From Cordilura impudica (lineage: Eukaryota > Arthropoda > Insecta > Diptera > Scathophagidae), in the NCBI GenBank assembly GCA_963682025.1, contig OY821521.1:113930080-113994079 (forward strand): a stretch of DNA of 64,000 nt, given 5' to 3'. Below, piece after piece: positions 20,873 to 30,280 of this stretch; position 1 is the stretch's first letter, and every line of letters starts with the position of its first letter. Below the pieces are notes generated by a model. That model saw nothing but the letters and a program-made list of their open reading frames with translations, ran no database searches and had not been told where the DNA came from. Made by a program: the position numbers and the translations under genes.

Positions 20873-22898
20873 TTAATTATTAGTACAAAAATTAATAAGA
20901 GATGTTATGTTAGCTGACTTTGTATCATATGAAGTATCAATTTCGTAAAAAAATTTTTGAATAAAAATCCATGGTTGTTGGCACGCATCTGGATATTTCA
21001 AAGATAAAGTTTGAAACATTTTGAAACCTGTGTCCAAACAATCAATAAATGAATTAAATTTGAGCAAATGGTTGTTAAAAAATATGTAAAAACCTTTTAA
21101 ATTCGTATCGGACAAGCCTTCTACAATTATAAAGGGCTGGATAGTTAAACCAGCATAGTAATATTTTTCTATGACTGCATTAATTTGGCATTTGTAATCA
21201 TTTATAGTCGCCAAACGCAAGACAAAGCTTTCCTGTGAATCGGCTATTGTTACCTTTTTTCTAAGTTTAGCACCTCCGCCTTTAAATCTATCTGGTGATG
21301 GTAAAACCGCATTAAGCAATATGGTGTATATATAGTCTTGTGCATCTGGGAAATATGTAAAATAAAAAGGTAAATTACATTTATAAAACAGCCAATATAA
21401 TTGAATAATTACCTATACTGGTCGCCGACTGAACATTTGTAAACAGATTTTTACAATATTCATTATGGATGTTTTTTTCATAGTAGTTTCGAATCGTCTG
21501 TCCCATTAGAAAGTAACAGATGTCCTTTTAATGGATACATTATATCAAAATCAATATTGATCCAAAAGAAATTGAAATTAGCAAAAACATATGTAAAACA
21601 TTTTAATACCCACCAATTCCGATGCTCTTGAATCCGACAATTTTGGCCACTCTTGTAGAAACTCAACACTTTAAAATTTTTGTAAATCTTTTTGGCGTAT
21701 ATTGAAAGATCTTTTCCATTTTTCACAAACTGCTCCCCAATCGTCGCATTCTCTAATTAAAGAAGTTTTCAGTGCAACAGCAACTGATTCATCGATTTCA
21801 GCAAGATCTTTGTCAGGAGATTGCAAGGACGCAGGACTTCCAATGCTGCTACTGGTTGGTAATGAGTCCAAAAGCTTTCTTTTTTTTAAGGTCTTGTTTC
21901 TATACTTTGCATACAGCTTTCCGCTTGCATTGTTTTTTCCTTTTCGTGAAATGTAATAGTAATCCTGAAATTTGAAATTTAAATTTTAACTATTTCAGGA
22001 AAAAAATTATTTGTTTTTTATTTAAAGTTTTGAATTCATGTTAATAAAACATTACCTTCATTTCGGTTTCAAATGGGATAACTGAACAAATTTCATCCAA
22101 CAAACGTTTATAGTCTTGTGTGCAAAGCACAATATTTCTACTTAAAATGTCTTCAATAATGACATTAATAAGGTCATCTCTGTGGTCAGATGTCAATTTA
22201 TTGTTTTCACTTGCATATTCAAGCACTGCCTTCCCTTTTGAAGTCTCACTTAGCAATGTCTTCAAGTCCTAAATTAAATTATAATACTAAGATGTCTTAC
22301 ATAGAACCGATTTTAATTTTTCTTACCTTTGACAAAACTCCGCAGTTTTTAGAACAATGTGACACCGGTGTGTTGGTGGTATTTTCATTACGTTTCCACC
22401 ATTCCTCCATTTTGGATGGTACTGACATTGTCTCTTCATCAATTCCTAACTATAAATTCAAACAAACATTAACAAGCCATTGTTTCATCAGAGTCGTAGC
22501 ACTATATTACCTCATTTTTTTTCCAAGCAAAAAGTTTTTCCCTGAACTCCACACGTAGCCCTAGATGCGGCAGTGCCTCCTTTATACCTTCTTTTTTTAA
22601 ATAGGGCAAGCTTCTAAATGTTACTTGTGATGCTATAATAAACAAAAATATATGTTTCTTACTTTATATTGTACATTGTTTTTTCATCCATTGATTTACT
22701 TACATTTTAAATATTGAAAAATTGATTCCATGTTTATGGTTTTTAAAAACTGTTTTAGTTGCACATCGTCACTGTCTTCAACGTAATCATTTGATGAAAA
22801 GCACGAATCGCTGAGAACTACAATTTCACTTTTATTTCTAATAAATCACCATCTAAATTAAGGTCCTCAGATAATTGAATTTCTTTGCTTTGTTCCAT
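20873..22898 (-). pseudogene. SAM-domain companion gene of the CACTA-like element (multi-exon, a few lesions)
   Basis: Exons inferred from GT-AG sites: 22898-22704, 22632-22511, 22449-22327, 22268-22056, 21964 to about 21615, about 21580-21415 and about 21340-20873. All introns are short (50-100 bp). Exons 1-2 make a SAM-like helix bundle (FLKTINMESIFQYLK ... LGLRVEFREKLFAWK). Exon 3 ends in a Cys-rich piece. Exon 5 has a polar linker then WGAVCEKWKRSF. The last exon gives a 148-codon domain ending INFCTNN. There is a stop/frameshift in exon 1, a TAA in exon 5 and a shift in exon 6. The SAM fold suggests oligomerisation; the rest is unknown to me. It lies upstream of and parallel to the transposase, so it is probably part of the element rather than a captured host gene. 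Confidence 0.6.
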
Positions 22899-22959
22899 TT
22901 TATTATTTATATTTTAAATAATGCTGCTAAACAAACGGACTAAAACCAAAACAATGAAA

Positions 22960-23220
22960 AATTTATAAAATTTCGGCGTTGTAAGAGTATTTGACAACGT
23001 TACGTTGTCAATTTGAACACGCTCGTTGTCAAGTTGTAAACATATGTTGTCAAAAACTAAATATTTCGGCGTTAGCAGAGAAGTTGACAACATAGCGTTG
23101 TCGATTCGAACACGCTCGTTAAAAATTTGACACTGGGCGTTGTCAAATAAATTGACAACGTTGGGGTGTAATATTGACCACAACCGTTGTTGATTTTGCA
23201 ACGTAATTTTTCCCTGAGTG
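22960..23220. repeat. Right subterminal repeat region of the CACTA-like element
   Basis: Repeats of TTGACAACGT, CACGCTCGTTGTCAA and TTTCGGCGTT in both orientations, ending in the terminal TTTTTCCCTGAGTG. Confidence 0.7.
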
Positions 23221-23863
23221 CATGTGTGATGTATGTGGACGTTCCTCTTTTTTTAATGCCTCAAATTCGTCGGTCATCGCTGTAACTTCAACCAGGGTTG
23301 AAAAAGACATTACGCTTTACGTAGTGTCGGTATTCGGTGCGCAGTCCGTCGTCTATTCAGTCAAGATGGTTCAGTAGGCGTAGCTGGGGGTGCTGCCGGG
23401 CGAGTGTGAGGATGCTGAAAATATATTCTTTGGCCCTTTCGCGATTTTGTTGTTTGCGGTTGTAGAAAGCCTATTCTAGAAGGGCTAAGTATCGCCCTGG
23501 CAAAAAGAATTTTTCGGCTTCGCGTCTGAAACTAGCCCACGTGTTTATGCTGTCGCGTTTCACCCGGTACCATTTTAGGGCGTTCCCATTAAGAACCCCC
23601 AGGAGGGAGGGCAGTAGCCTATGCAGATTGATCTGGTAGCATTCGGATAAAGCTTCAAATTTTTCTAGGAAATCAATGAGCTTGTTGTCGCTGCCCCCAT
23701 ATTTGAGGTCCCAGCGCTGAACTGTAGACATTATCTCATTGTCCGATACTTCGAGTTTTGGTCTTGTTTCGGTTCTGTGTATTGGAGCGTGTTGTCGTGG
23801 AGGTGCCGGTTTTGTCAGGTTTTCCGCATTCCGACTTTGAACTGGGTCCCTGCTGGACGCCAT
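23221..23863 (-). pseudogene. Gag N-terminal part of the large LTR element
   Basis: The ATG at 23863 lies two bases inside the LTR edge. The frame to 23471 (131 codons) has VQRWDLKYGG, FLEKFEAL, LLPSLLGVLNGNALKWYR and FRREAEKFFLPGRY, the usual helical capsid pattern of Ty3/gypsy gag. After a stop at 23471 the reading continues, with shifts, as FYNRKQQNREGAKEYI and HPQLRLL down to 23221, where the CACTA-like element interrupts; the zinc knuckles resume at 18027. Degenerate but clearly gag. The very short leader is odd (see findings). Confidence 0.8.
23846..23862 (-). promoter_or_regulatory. Primer-binding site, tRNA-Lys-like
   Basis: On the minus strand the 17 bases TGGCGTCCAGCAGGGAC start two bases after the LTR terminus GTTACA. 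They resemble the complement of the 3' end of tRNA-Lys (TGGCGCCC...CAGGGAC) with one gap and a few mismatches. The gag ATG overlaps its first bases. Confidence 0.6.
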
Positions 23864-24180
23864 TTGTAACGGGTTTTATCGTAGGCTGGGGTAGCTTGTC
23901 GTGTCCTGGGTCTACTCAATGACAGTTATTTTGCCCTTTTGCGGGGTGGTTTCCTAGTCTCAACTTTATTATTTTCTTTATAATTACATATATGGGGGAT
24001 TTAATGTCAAGTGCACCAACTTTTGAAACCGATGCACAGTGGGGCCAAATGCATGAAAAGTGGCGATTAATTCATAGAAGTCATAATTTAAAAAAAAAAT
24101 ATTTTTTATTAATGGATATTTATAAATACATAAAAAACCAACATTTAAAAAAAAACAGAGTGAAAAAACACATTTTTTAA

Positions 24181-24607
24181 CCCTTTATGGGCCATTTTGT
24201 GTTCTGTAAAAAATCCTCTTTTTTCACATTTTTTGCTGTAACTTTGGAACGGTGCGCTATAAATTATTCAATTAAATTGCAAATTAAAGCATACTAAATG
24301 TACTGTAAGAAAAATAAGTAATATTTTTAAAAATAATAAGGAATAAACATTTTATATGTATTTTTATTAGAAAATTTTTAAATTAAAATTTTGCTCAAAA
24401 ATGAAACATTTGAGAATCTAATTGTTTTTTTTATTGATAAATAACCATAAACACACTATTTAAAAAAAATTTAATTAAATTCGGTTATTCTATTTTTTTT
24501 TTTTTTTTTGAAAACAACAATTTTTTATTATAATCATTATTACCTTCAATGTTAGTATTTACTTCACATTCAATTTCATAATCATAAATTAATTCGTTAC
24601 AATAATC
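24181..24607. other. 3' non-coding region of the Transib-type element
   Basis: AT-rich with T runs. AATAAA-like signals occur on the minus strand. No gene. Confidence 0.5.
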
Positions 24608-26710
24608 TTAATCTTCATCTCCATCTTCATCTTCATCTCCATCTTCATCTCCATCTTCATCATTGCTATTTTGATTGCTGGGAAGTACAAGCAACTCCAA
24701 TGCAGATTTTGGCATTAGCTCTTTTTTCTTGTTAGAACTATTGTTCATGCTTGTTATAAACGGATCTGAACTTAAGAGAAATCTATTAAAGATATCTTCC
24801 ATTGTTTTTTCTCGACTGCATTTACGGGCAAAATTCTCCCTATAACTTTTAAAATCTTTATTTCTGGCTTCCTGAGACTCTTCGGTTAGCTGACCAATTG
24901 GCAATGGCGATAATGATATAATTTCAGGCCCATGAATAAAATATTTGTGAAGAGTAGGAGGCATATAGTACCATGGATATTTTTTCACAAATAGCCTGGC
25001 AGTGTTATTAGCGAAGTTTGTAAATTTTTCAATGTTGACCTCAATACCACTAGAAACTACAATTAATATTGTGTGCATATTTTTGATCAACTCTAAATCA
25101 ATATTAGTAATTTCAGCAGATACTTCTGCATTCTTAAAAAAACGTCTTGCAGTATTCCCGTCATTAGAGTTACCAAAACCAGGTTTTGGTTGATCAATGA
25201 TCAATCCCGTTCTCTTTTTAAATTCGCGTTGAATACTACTTTTAGTTTCAGCAATAATTTTTTTTTCTTCGTCACTTCTTGCCTGCCATTTTTGAATTGG
25301 AAGTTTATATGCCAAGTGAATAAGACATTCAAAAAATCTTATCCAGCCATGTAGGACAGACAAACCGAACTCCATGAAGTCTACGTTGGAATCACTAGAA
25401 ATCATTTGTTCAATATTGTTGAACTCCTTGCTGGTAGCGCCACATATGTAGCACTTTTGTGTGGACTTTGTGTCTGTAATCGCGTTACACACTTTACCGT
25501 CAATCATAACGAGAATTAGTTTGTGGTTCACTTTTATCTTTCTTTCTCCCACTGATATCACTGTATCGATAAGAGCATTTTTTTCTGTCTCCACTCTTTC
25601 TCTTTCTGTTTTAATACTGTTGACCGTTTCTTTCATAAATTCAATTTTTAATGGCCTGCAAAACCTAGTTGAAGACGGTCGAGGATTATGCCAAATGATT
25701 TTGTTTTTACAAACTAATTTTAATGGTACAATTGACGTAATAAATACAGAAGAATCAGATGCATTACTGTCATGAAAGGCTTGTTTGTAAGAACTATGCC
25801 CTGAACTTCCGTCAAAGCCCCACTTAGTGTATAAAGTAATTTTTTCGATTTCTTCGTTGTCTAACGAATTTAAATCTGCATTTTTAACCGACAAAAGGCG
25901 TTCAGTGGTATGATCCAATATTCCTTGTAGGCTAACTTGCGCTGATGTTTCAGAAATTTTCATTTGTTCTCCCTTTGGGTAACATTTTTTCTTAGCTCTT
26001 TGGACCAATTTATATGATGGAAATTTCTCAGGTGCAACCTTTCTAATAACATTATATTGGTGGCGACTTAGCTTCGCTTCTACCAAAAGGGACAGAGCTT
26101 CATCCGGAGTTAACTGCTGTGGTGGTACCTGTTCTATACTTTTTCGGTATTTTTGGGCTTTTGTTGGAGATGATATTATTTCCTTAACAATTTTCGACTC
26201 ATCTATTTTTCCAACAGCTCTCAAGCTCATTTGTGTGGCGTAAGCCAAAACAGGCAAAGAAATTTGATCTCTTATGTCTTTACATTTCTTAACTTTTGTT
26301 TTTTCTTTGCACTCTTCAAATGAGAGATCATTGCGACCTCTTTTTTGTTGTGGTTCTGGTGGTGGACTGAATGAGATTGAGGCATCCAGCCAATTCTTAT
26401 TATTTTTTACAAAAATTTCATTCTTTCTATGACATTTTTGCCACCGAATCTCATAGCTAGAGCAAAAATTATGAAACCTTGTCATAAAATCTACCATATC
26501 CGAAGGGTCGACACGTTTTATTACTTCCCATCTCAAAAGTTTAAATTTATCCTGAAGTGATTTTGGTTCTGCACTCCTCATAAAATTATGCAACTCATGA
26601 CGAGGAATGAAAATTGTTTTGGGACATGTTCCTAAAATTAATAAGATTTCTATTCGTTTAAAATTTGCAAAAAGTAATTCCTTTAACCCTGTACCGAATA
26701 ATTTACACTT
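24608..26710 (-). CDS. Transib/RAG1-like transposase
   Basis: One uninterrupted minus-strand frame from 26710 to 24608. The first ATG is 26581-26579, but coding-looking sequence (LKELLFANFKR, LLILGTCPKT) extends upstream to a stop at 26711, so an upstream spliced exon is likely. Counting from 26593, it has KWGFDGSSGHS with the first Asp (261), VMIDGKVCNA with the second (365) and TEESQEARNK with the Glu (575), matching RAG1 D600, D708 and E962. The zinc ligands CYICGAT (C381, C384) and LHKYFIH (H549, H554) match the RAG1 CxxC and Hx4H sites with the same spacing. The tail is a run of Asp/Glu repeats (about 641-661) that varies easily. It cuts and joins the element's CAC ends. No lesion is visible, so it may be recently active. 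Confidence 0.9.
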   Translation of the reverse strand, partial: KCKLFGTGLKELLFANFKRIEILLILGTCPKTIFIPRHELHNFMRSAEPKSLQDKFKLLRWEVIKRVDPSDMVDFMTRFHNFCSSYEIRWQKCHRKNEIFVKNNKNWLDASISFSPPPEPQQKRGRNDLSFEECKEKTKVKKCKDIRDQISLPVLAYATQMSLRAVGKIDESKIVKEIISSPTKAQKYRKSIEQVPPQQLTPDEALSLLVEAKLSRHQYNVIRKVAPEKFPSYKLVQRAKKKCYPKGEQMKISETSAQVSLQGILDHTTERLLSVKNADLNSLDNEEIEKITLYTKWGFDGSSGHSSYKQAFHDSNASDSSVFITSIVPLKLVCKNKIIWHNPRPSSTRFCRPLKIEFMKETVNSIKTERERVETEKNALIDTVISVGERKIKVNHKLILVMIDGKVCNAITDTKSTQKCYICGATSKEFNNIEQMISSDSNVDFMEFGLSVLHGWIRFFECLIHLAYKLPIQKWQARSDEEKKIIAETKSSIQREFKKRTGLIIDQPKPGFGNSNDGNTARRFFKNAEVSAEITNIDLELIKNMHTILIVVSSGIEVNIEKFTNFANNTARLFVKKYPWYYMPPTLHKYFIHGPEIISLSPLPIGQLTEESQEARNKDFKSYRENFARKCSREKTMEDIFNRFLLSSDPFITSMNNSSNKKKELMPKSALELLVLPSNQNSNDEDGDEDGDEDEDGDED

Positions 26711-27790
26711 TCACAACACTTTAAATATGTAACATCACATCACAAAACATTGACAGCTAAAACAATAAATAAACGTGTCAGTACCGAATCAATAATACCC
26801 TACGGATGGATAGAAATTCTTAAAAATGTATTATCATTATATTAGTAGATTGATATCACCAGCTTAAAACAAAATTAAAACTTTACTCGTATGATGCATG
26901 TATATGACCAACAGTTATTATGTAGGACTCAAATAAATGACAATAATAAATAGGGATGGGAGCGTGACCTCCTTCAATTTTTCAAAATAGTGCACTTGTG
27001 CCATATACAATTTTCTAATAATTTAAAATTAACAAATGTTTAAGTAAAATTCATTGAAATATCATAAACACATGTAAAATAATTTAATTAGTTTTATTCA
27101 TAGTAAATAAACCCAACATACGCAATCACGTGAGCATGCGTGAATTAAAGTTACTCACGCCCCCATCTCTAATTAACAACACATTTTTTAGCTACAATAA
27201 CAACTACTATAACGAAAATAATGACAAAACAAAGTAAAAACAACTTGATGTTTTGTTTTGTTTTTTTTTTCATATTTGTGGATTTTTAGCATCTTGAGTT
27301 ATTTCACAAAAACAAGCATAACTCAAAAATCGCAAAAAATCGCAAAAAAATATTTTGGGGTTTATTAGTTGAGATCTGATATTATAACACTATATAGACG
27401 ATTTTACGCAAGCTCACGAACAAAGTTGTTGAAACTCCATATATAAATCAAAAATAGCCCATTTTTGGGCTAATTTTATTTTATTAACATTTAATATTTT
27501 TAAAACATTTATTTAAACAAAAAAACATGTACTATATAGTAAACTACCTGAAGTTGACGGTTCCATTATAAAAATTTAACTTTTAGAAGTATTAATAGAA
27601 AAAATTATCAATTGAAATATCAAAATTTTCACTTTTTTTCAATATGCACAAAAAAAATAACAATTATTCAACTTTAAGTGCTCACTTCAACTAAAGCAAA
27701 CAACTTAAAAGTATAATTTTTGCAATTAGTGATGCAGAATTTTATCCACTTTCACCCGGTACCAAACACGATCATGAATTTTAAAGTTCA
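26711..27790. other. 5' region of the Transib-type element, no exon identified
   Basis: AT-rich. One or more short 5' exons of the transposase gene should lie here if the ORF starts by splicing, but I could not pick them out. Confidence 0.4.
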
Positions 27791-27840
27791 TATTTTGAAT
27801 TAATCGCCACTTTTCATTCATTTGGCCCCAATGTGCGATG

Positions 27841-28319
27841 TCTTCCGATCGGGATGAAATTTGCACCAAGGTTAGTCCTATTGGATAGTAGTTTAGACAC
27901 AATTTTTCAACAAGATCGGTTTTCTCATCCATGTAACTTATTACCTATTGTTCTTAGACAATTTTCTCCCAAATAGTTTAGATAGCTATTTGTTCAATAT
28001 TTCGGAAAAAAAATACTTTAAAAAAAAAATTTTTTTTTAACTTTTTTTTTTTTTACTAAATTAAAGCATTTTTTGCCTTTATTTTCGAAAAGGGCATTTT
28101 TTTTTTTTTTTTTTCATAAGAAAGCTTAGGATTTTTCCTTTAAGAGCTTTTTGGTCGCTTAGTGGGATGGGAGTGGGATATCTATCAAAATAAATGTTTT
28201 GTAACTCAAGACAACGGGTTTTCAATTTTTCACAAATGCACTATTTTGAATTTTTTCCTATTTGACAAATTAACCTTTCCGAAGGTATGTAACATACCTT
28301 CATAACATAACAGAAGAGA
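27841..28319. repeat. Left inverted arm (inner part) of the long-TIR element
   Basis: It pairs with 29875-30238 in reverse complement and includes the palindrome GGTATGTAACATACC at 28285-28299. Poly-T runs (28020-28115) differ in length between arms. Confidence 0.75.
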
Positions 28320-29575
28320 ATGGTTCTCTGTAACCTGAAAGAGTTATTTCCAACATTTCAATCTGAACACGAGGATGTTAAAATTGGCTTCACGAAATTT
28401 ACCCAAATGAGGCCAAAACATTGCGTTTTGGCGGGAAACAGCGGAACTCACACAGTATGCGTTTGCATTTACCATGAAAATGTTAAACTGATGTTGAAGG
28501 AAATCAAATTAAAGTATTTAACAGAAGATTCGGCGGAAGATTTACACGGTTACCGCGATTGCCTTAAATTGACTATGTGTCCTAATGCAACAACTTCTTG
28601 CCACTTAGGTGAATGTACCAATTGCCCGAAAACCACGAGAATATATAGAGGAGGTCAAATTTGATTCTTGGATTCAGACTGACAGATGCACATTGAAAAC
28701 AATAATTTTAAATGTGGATGATTTTGTGGAAGAAATGTGTACAGGATTGCTAAACTTGAGAACCCATGACTTTTTAGTCAAAGAGCAATGGTCATTCTTC
28801 AAGGATTTTAAGATACATTTGAAGTCTGGTGAATTCGTTATTTCATATGATTTCGCAGGAAACTATAAATATGTTCTTCAGGATGCCATACAAGAATTCC
28901 ACTTCAATAACGACCAAGCAACTATATTCACAGTAGTTATTTACTACATGAAAGATGAAAAACTGGAACACAAAAGTATGGCAATCATATCCGACGATTT
29001 AAAACATGATACCGTTGCAGTTTATGAGTACCAGAAGATAATACTAAAATCTAAATTTACAGTAAAGAAGGTATACTACGTTTCGGACGGAGCTTGTCAT
29101 CATTTTAAAAACAAAAGTAGCTTCGCAAATCTTATGGCTCATGAAAAAGATTTTGGAATGCCAGCTGAGTGGCATTTTCATCCTACTGCTCATGGTAAAG
29201 GAGCATGCAGCGAAGTATAGCCTCCAGTGCTCTCATCAAGTTCGCATCTTAGATGCGACTGCTTTATTCCATTGGACAAAGAATTATTGTAAAGAAACTA
29301 AAATAGTTTTTAGTAGCAAAGAGGATTATGAGGAAACATTGAAAACACTAAAGAGCAGATTCGATGCTGCGATAACAATCGATGGCACCGCTCAATACCA
29401 TGCTTTTATACCGCTTGTCGATGGAAGACTCGAGATGAAAAAGTTTTCTGCCTCTACTCAATGCGATTTCTTTCAAAAGTCAAAAAAAAAAAAAACCCCA
29501 GCGAAATCAACAGCTGAACCTAGTAACGCCAAGAAAGGATTGGCTAAAAAAGCAGCAAATAAATTCGACAAATAA
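28320..29575 (+). pseudogene. DDE-type transposase-like protein of the long-TIR element (two frameshifts)
   Basis: ATG 28320 opens a frame with IGFTKFTQMRPKHCVLAG and a Cys-rich end (MCPN...CHLGECTNCP). A shift near 28650 enters frame 28609-29220 with STDRC-like IQTDRCTL, SYDFAGNYKYVLQDAIQEFH (first Asp), SDDLKHDTVAVYEYQK, YVSDGACHHFKNK (second Asp) and AEWHFHPTAHGKGAC. A shift at about 29210 continues in 29141-29575 (DATALFHWTKN, basic Lys/Ala tail). This motif string belongs to a protein family I recall as unnamed in arthropods and cnidarians. An RNase H-like DDE/D enzyme is inferred from the D-F-x-x-N-Y and SDGA segments. Confidence 0.65.
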
Positions 29576-29874
29576 GCTGGATGAAAGATTTGATTTTTAA
29601 AAAGTGACAAAACTTAAATACTTCATCAGCTACAATAAATTAACTATAAAATAGTTATGATATGAATGGATCTAATGTTTTAAGATTAAATTTTATTAAA
29701 TAATTTATCTATTTATTTTTATTATAATTATTATAAATATATTAATTTAATTATTATTACAAATAAATAAAAAAATAATTGTTCAACATTTCTATAGAAA
29801 AAAAGTGATTTTTTTCCTGAGGTTAACATATTGTGGGTATTACAGTATTGAGGGTATGAAATTTTAGTTAGGCA
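29576..29874. other. 3' non-coding region of the long-TIR element
   Basis: Very AT-rich, with several AATAAA-like signals and no open frame. Confidence 0.5.
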
Positions 29875-30280
29875 TATTACATACCTTCGAAAAGGTTAAT
29901 TTGTCTAGTTTCTCAGTATAAGTTTTATTTGTAAGGTTTTTCACACAAATAGGAAAAAATTCAAAATAGTGCATTTGTGAAAAATTGAAAAACCGTTGCC
30001 TTGAGTTACAAAACATTTATTTTGATAGATATCCCACTCCCATCCCACTAAGCGACCAAAAAGCTCTTAAAGGAAAAATCCTAAGCTTTCTATGAAAAAA
30101 AAATGCCCTTTTTGAAAATAAAGGCAAAAAATGCTTTAATTTAGTAAAAAAAAAAGTCTAAGTATTTTTTGAAAAATTGTGTCTAAACTACTATCCAATA
30201 GAACCAACCTTGGTGCAAATTTCATCCCGATCGGAAGACATCGGTTTCAAAAGTTGGTGCACTTGACATGAAATCCCCCA
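29875..30280 (-). repeat. Right inverted arm of the long-TIR element, holding the Transib empty site
   Basis: Reverse complement of the left arm without the Transib insertion. Bases 30239-30243 (CATCG) are the single-copy target. Confidence 0.85.

Larger units (their letters stand above)
18028..23220 (-). mobile_element. CACTA/EnSpm-like transposon with two genes
   Basis: The ends CACCCAGAGAAAAA (18028) and, reverse complemented, CACTCAGGGAAAAA (23220) form an imperfect inverted repeat starting CAC[CT]C. It is flanked by CA on both sides (18026-18027 and 23221-23222), a 2-bp duplication; gag sequence resumes across it. Dense short repeats fill the first 280 and last 260 bp, as in CACTA elements. 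Inside, on the minus strand, are a seven-or-so-exon SAM-domain gene (22898-20873) followed by a transposase with C2H2 fingers (20858-18471). The CACTA assignment rests on the TIR, the subterminal repeats and the TNP2-like LGSH/MHDIFEG/PKHHFLVHYP motifs. Confidence 0.75.
24035..27835 (-). mobile_element. Transib-type (RAG1-like) transposon
   Basis: The inverted ends CACAGTGGGGCCAAATG (24035) and CACATTGGGGCCAAATG (27835, reverse complemented) continue for about 40 bp with three mismatches to GATTAATTCA. The flanks CGATG at 24030-24034 and 27836-27840 are an exact 5-bp duplication, the size typical of Transib and RAG. The undisturbed opposite arm of the host element shows a single CGATG at 30239-30243, confirming the empty site. 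The internal gene codes a RAG1-core-like transposase. The left terminus equals the consensus V(D)J heptamer CACAGTG. Confidence 0.9.
23993..30280 (+). mobile_element. Long-TIR DDE transposon of unrecognised family, inserted in the 5' LTR
   Basis: Outer ends TGGGGGATTT (23993) and AAATCCCCCA (30280). The inverted arms extend 400-500 bp inward: left 23993-24034 plus 27841-28300, right 29875-30280. Matching blocks include AAGTGCACCAACTTTTGAAA, CGATCGGGATGAAATTTGCA and GATATCCCACTCCCATCCCA. Flanking TA repeats hide the target duplication. The central gene (28320-29575) is a degenerate transposase-like protein. A Transib-type element landed in the left arm. I cannot place this family; Sola, IS4EU and similar groups are only guesses. 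Confidence 0.75.

Noticed and set aside
25461..25775. Plus-strand 104-codon ORF
   Set aside because: Shadow of the RAG1-like transposase.
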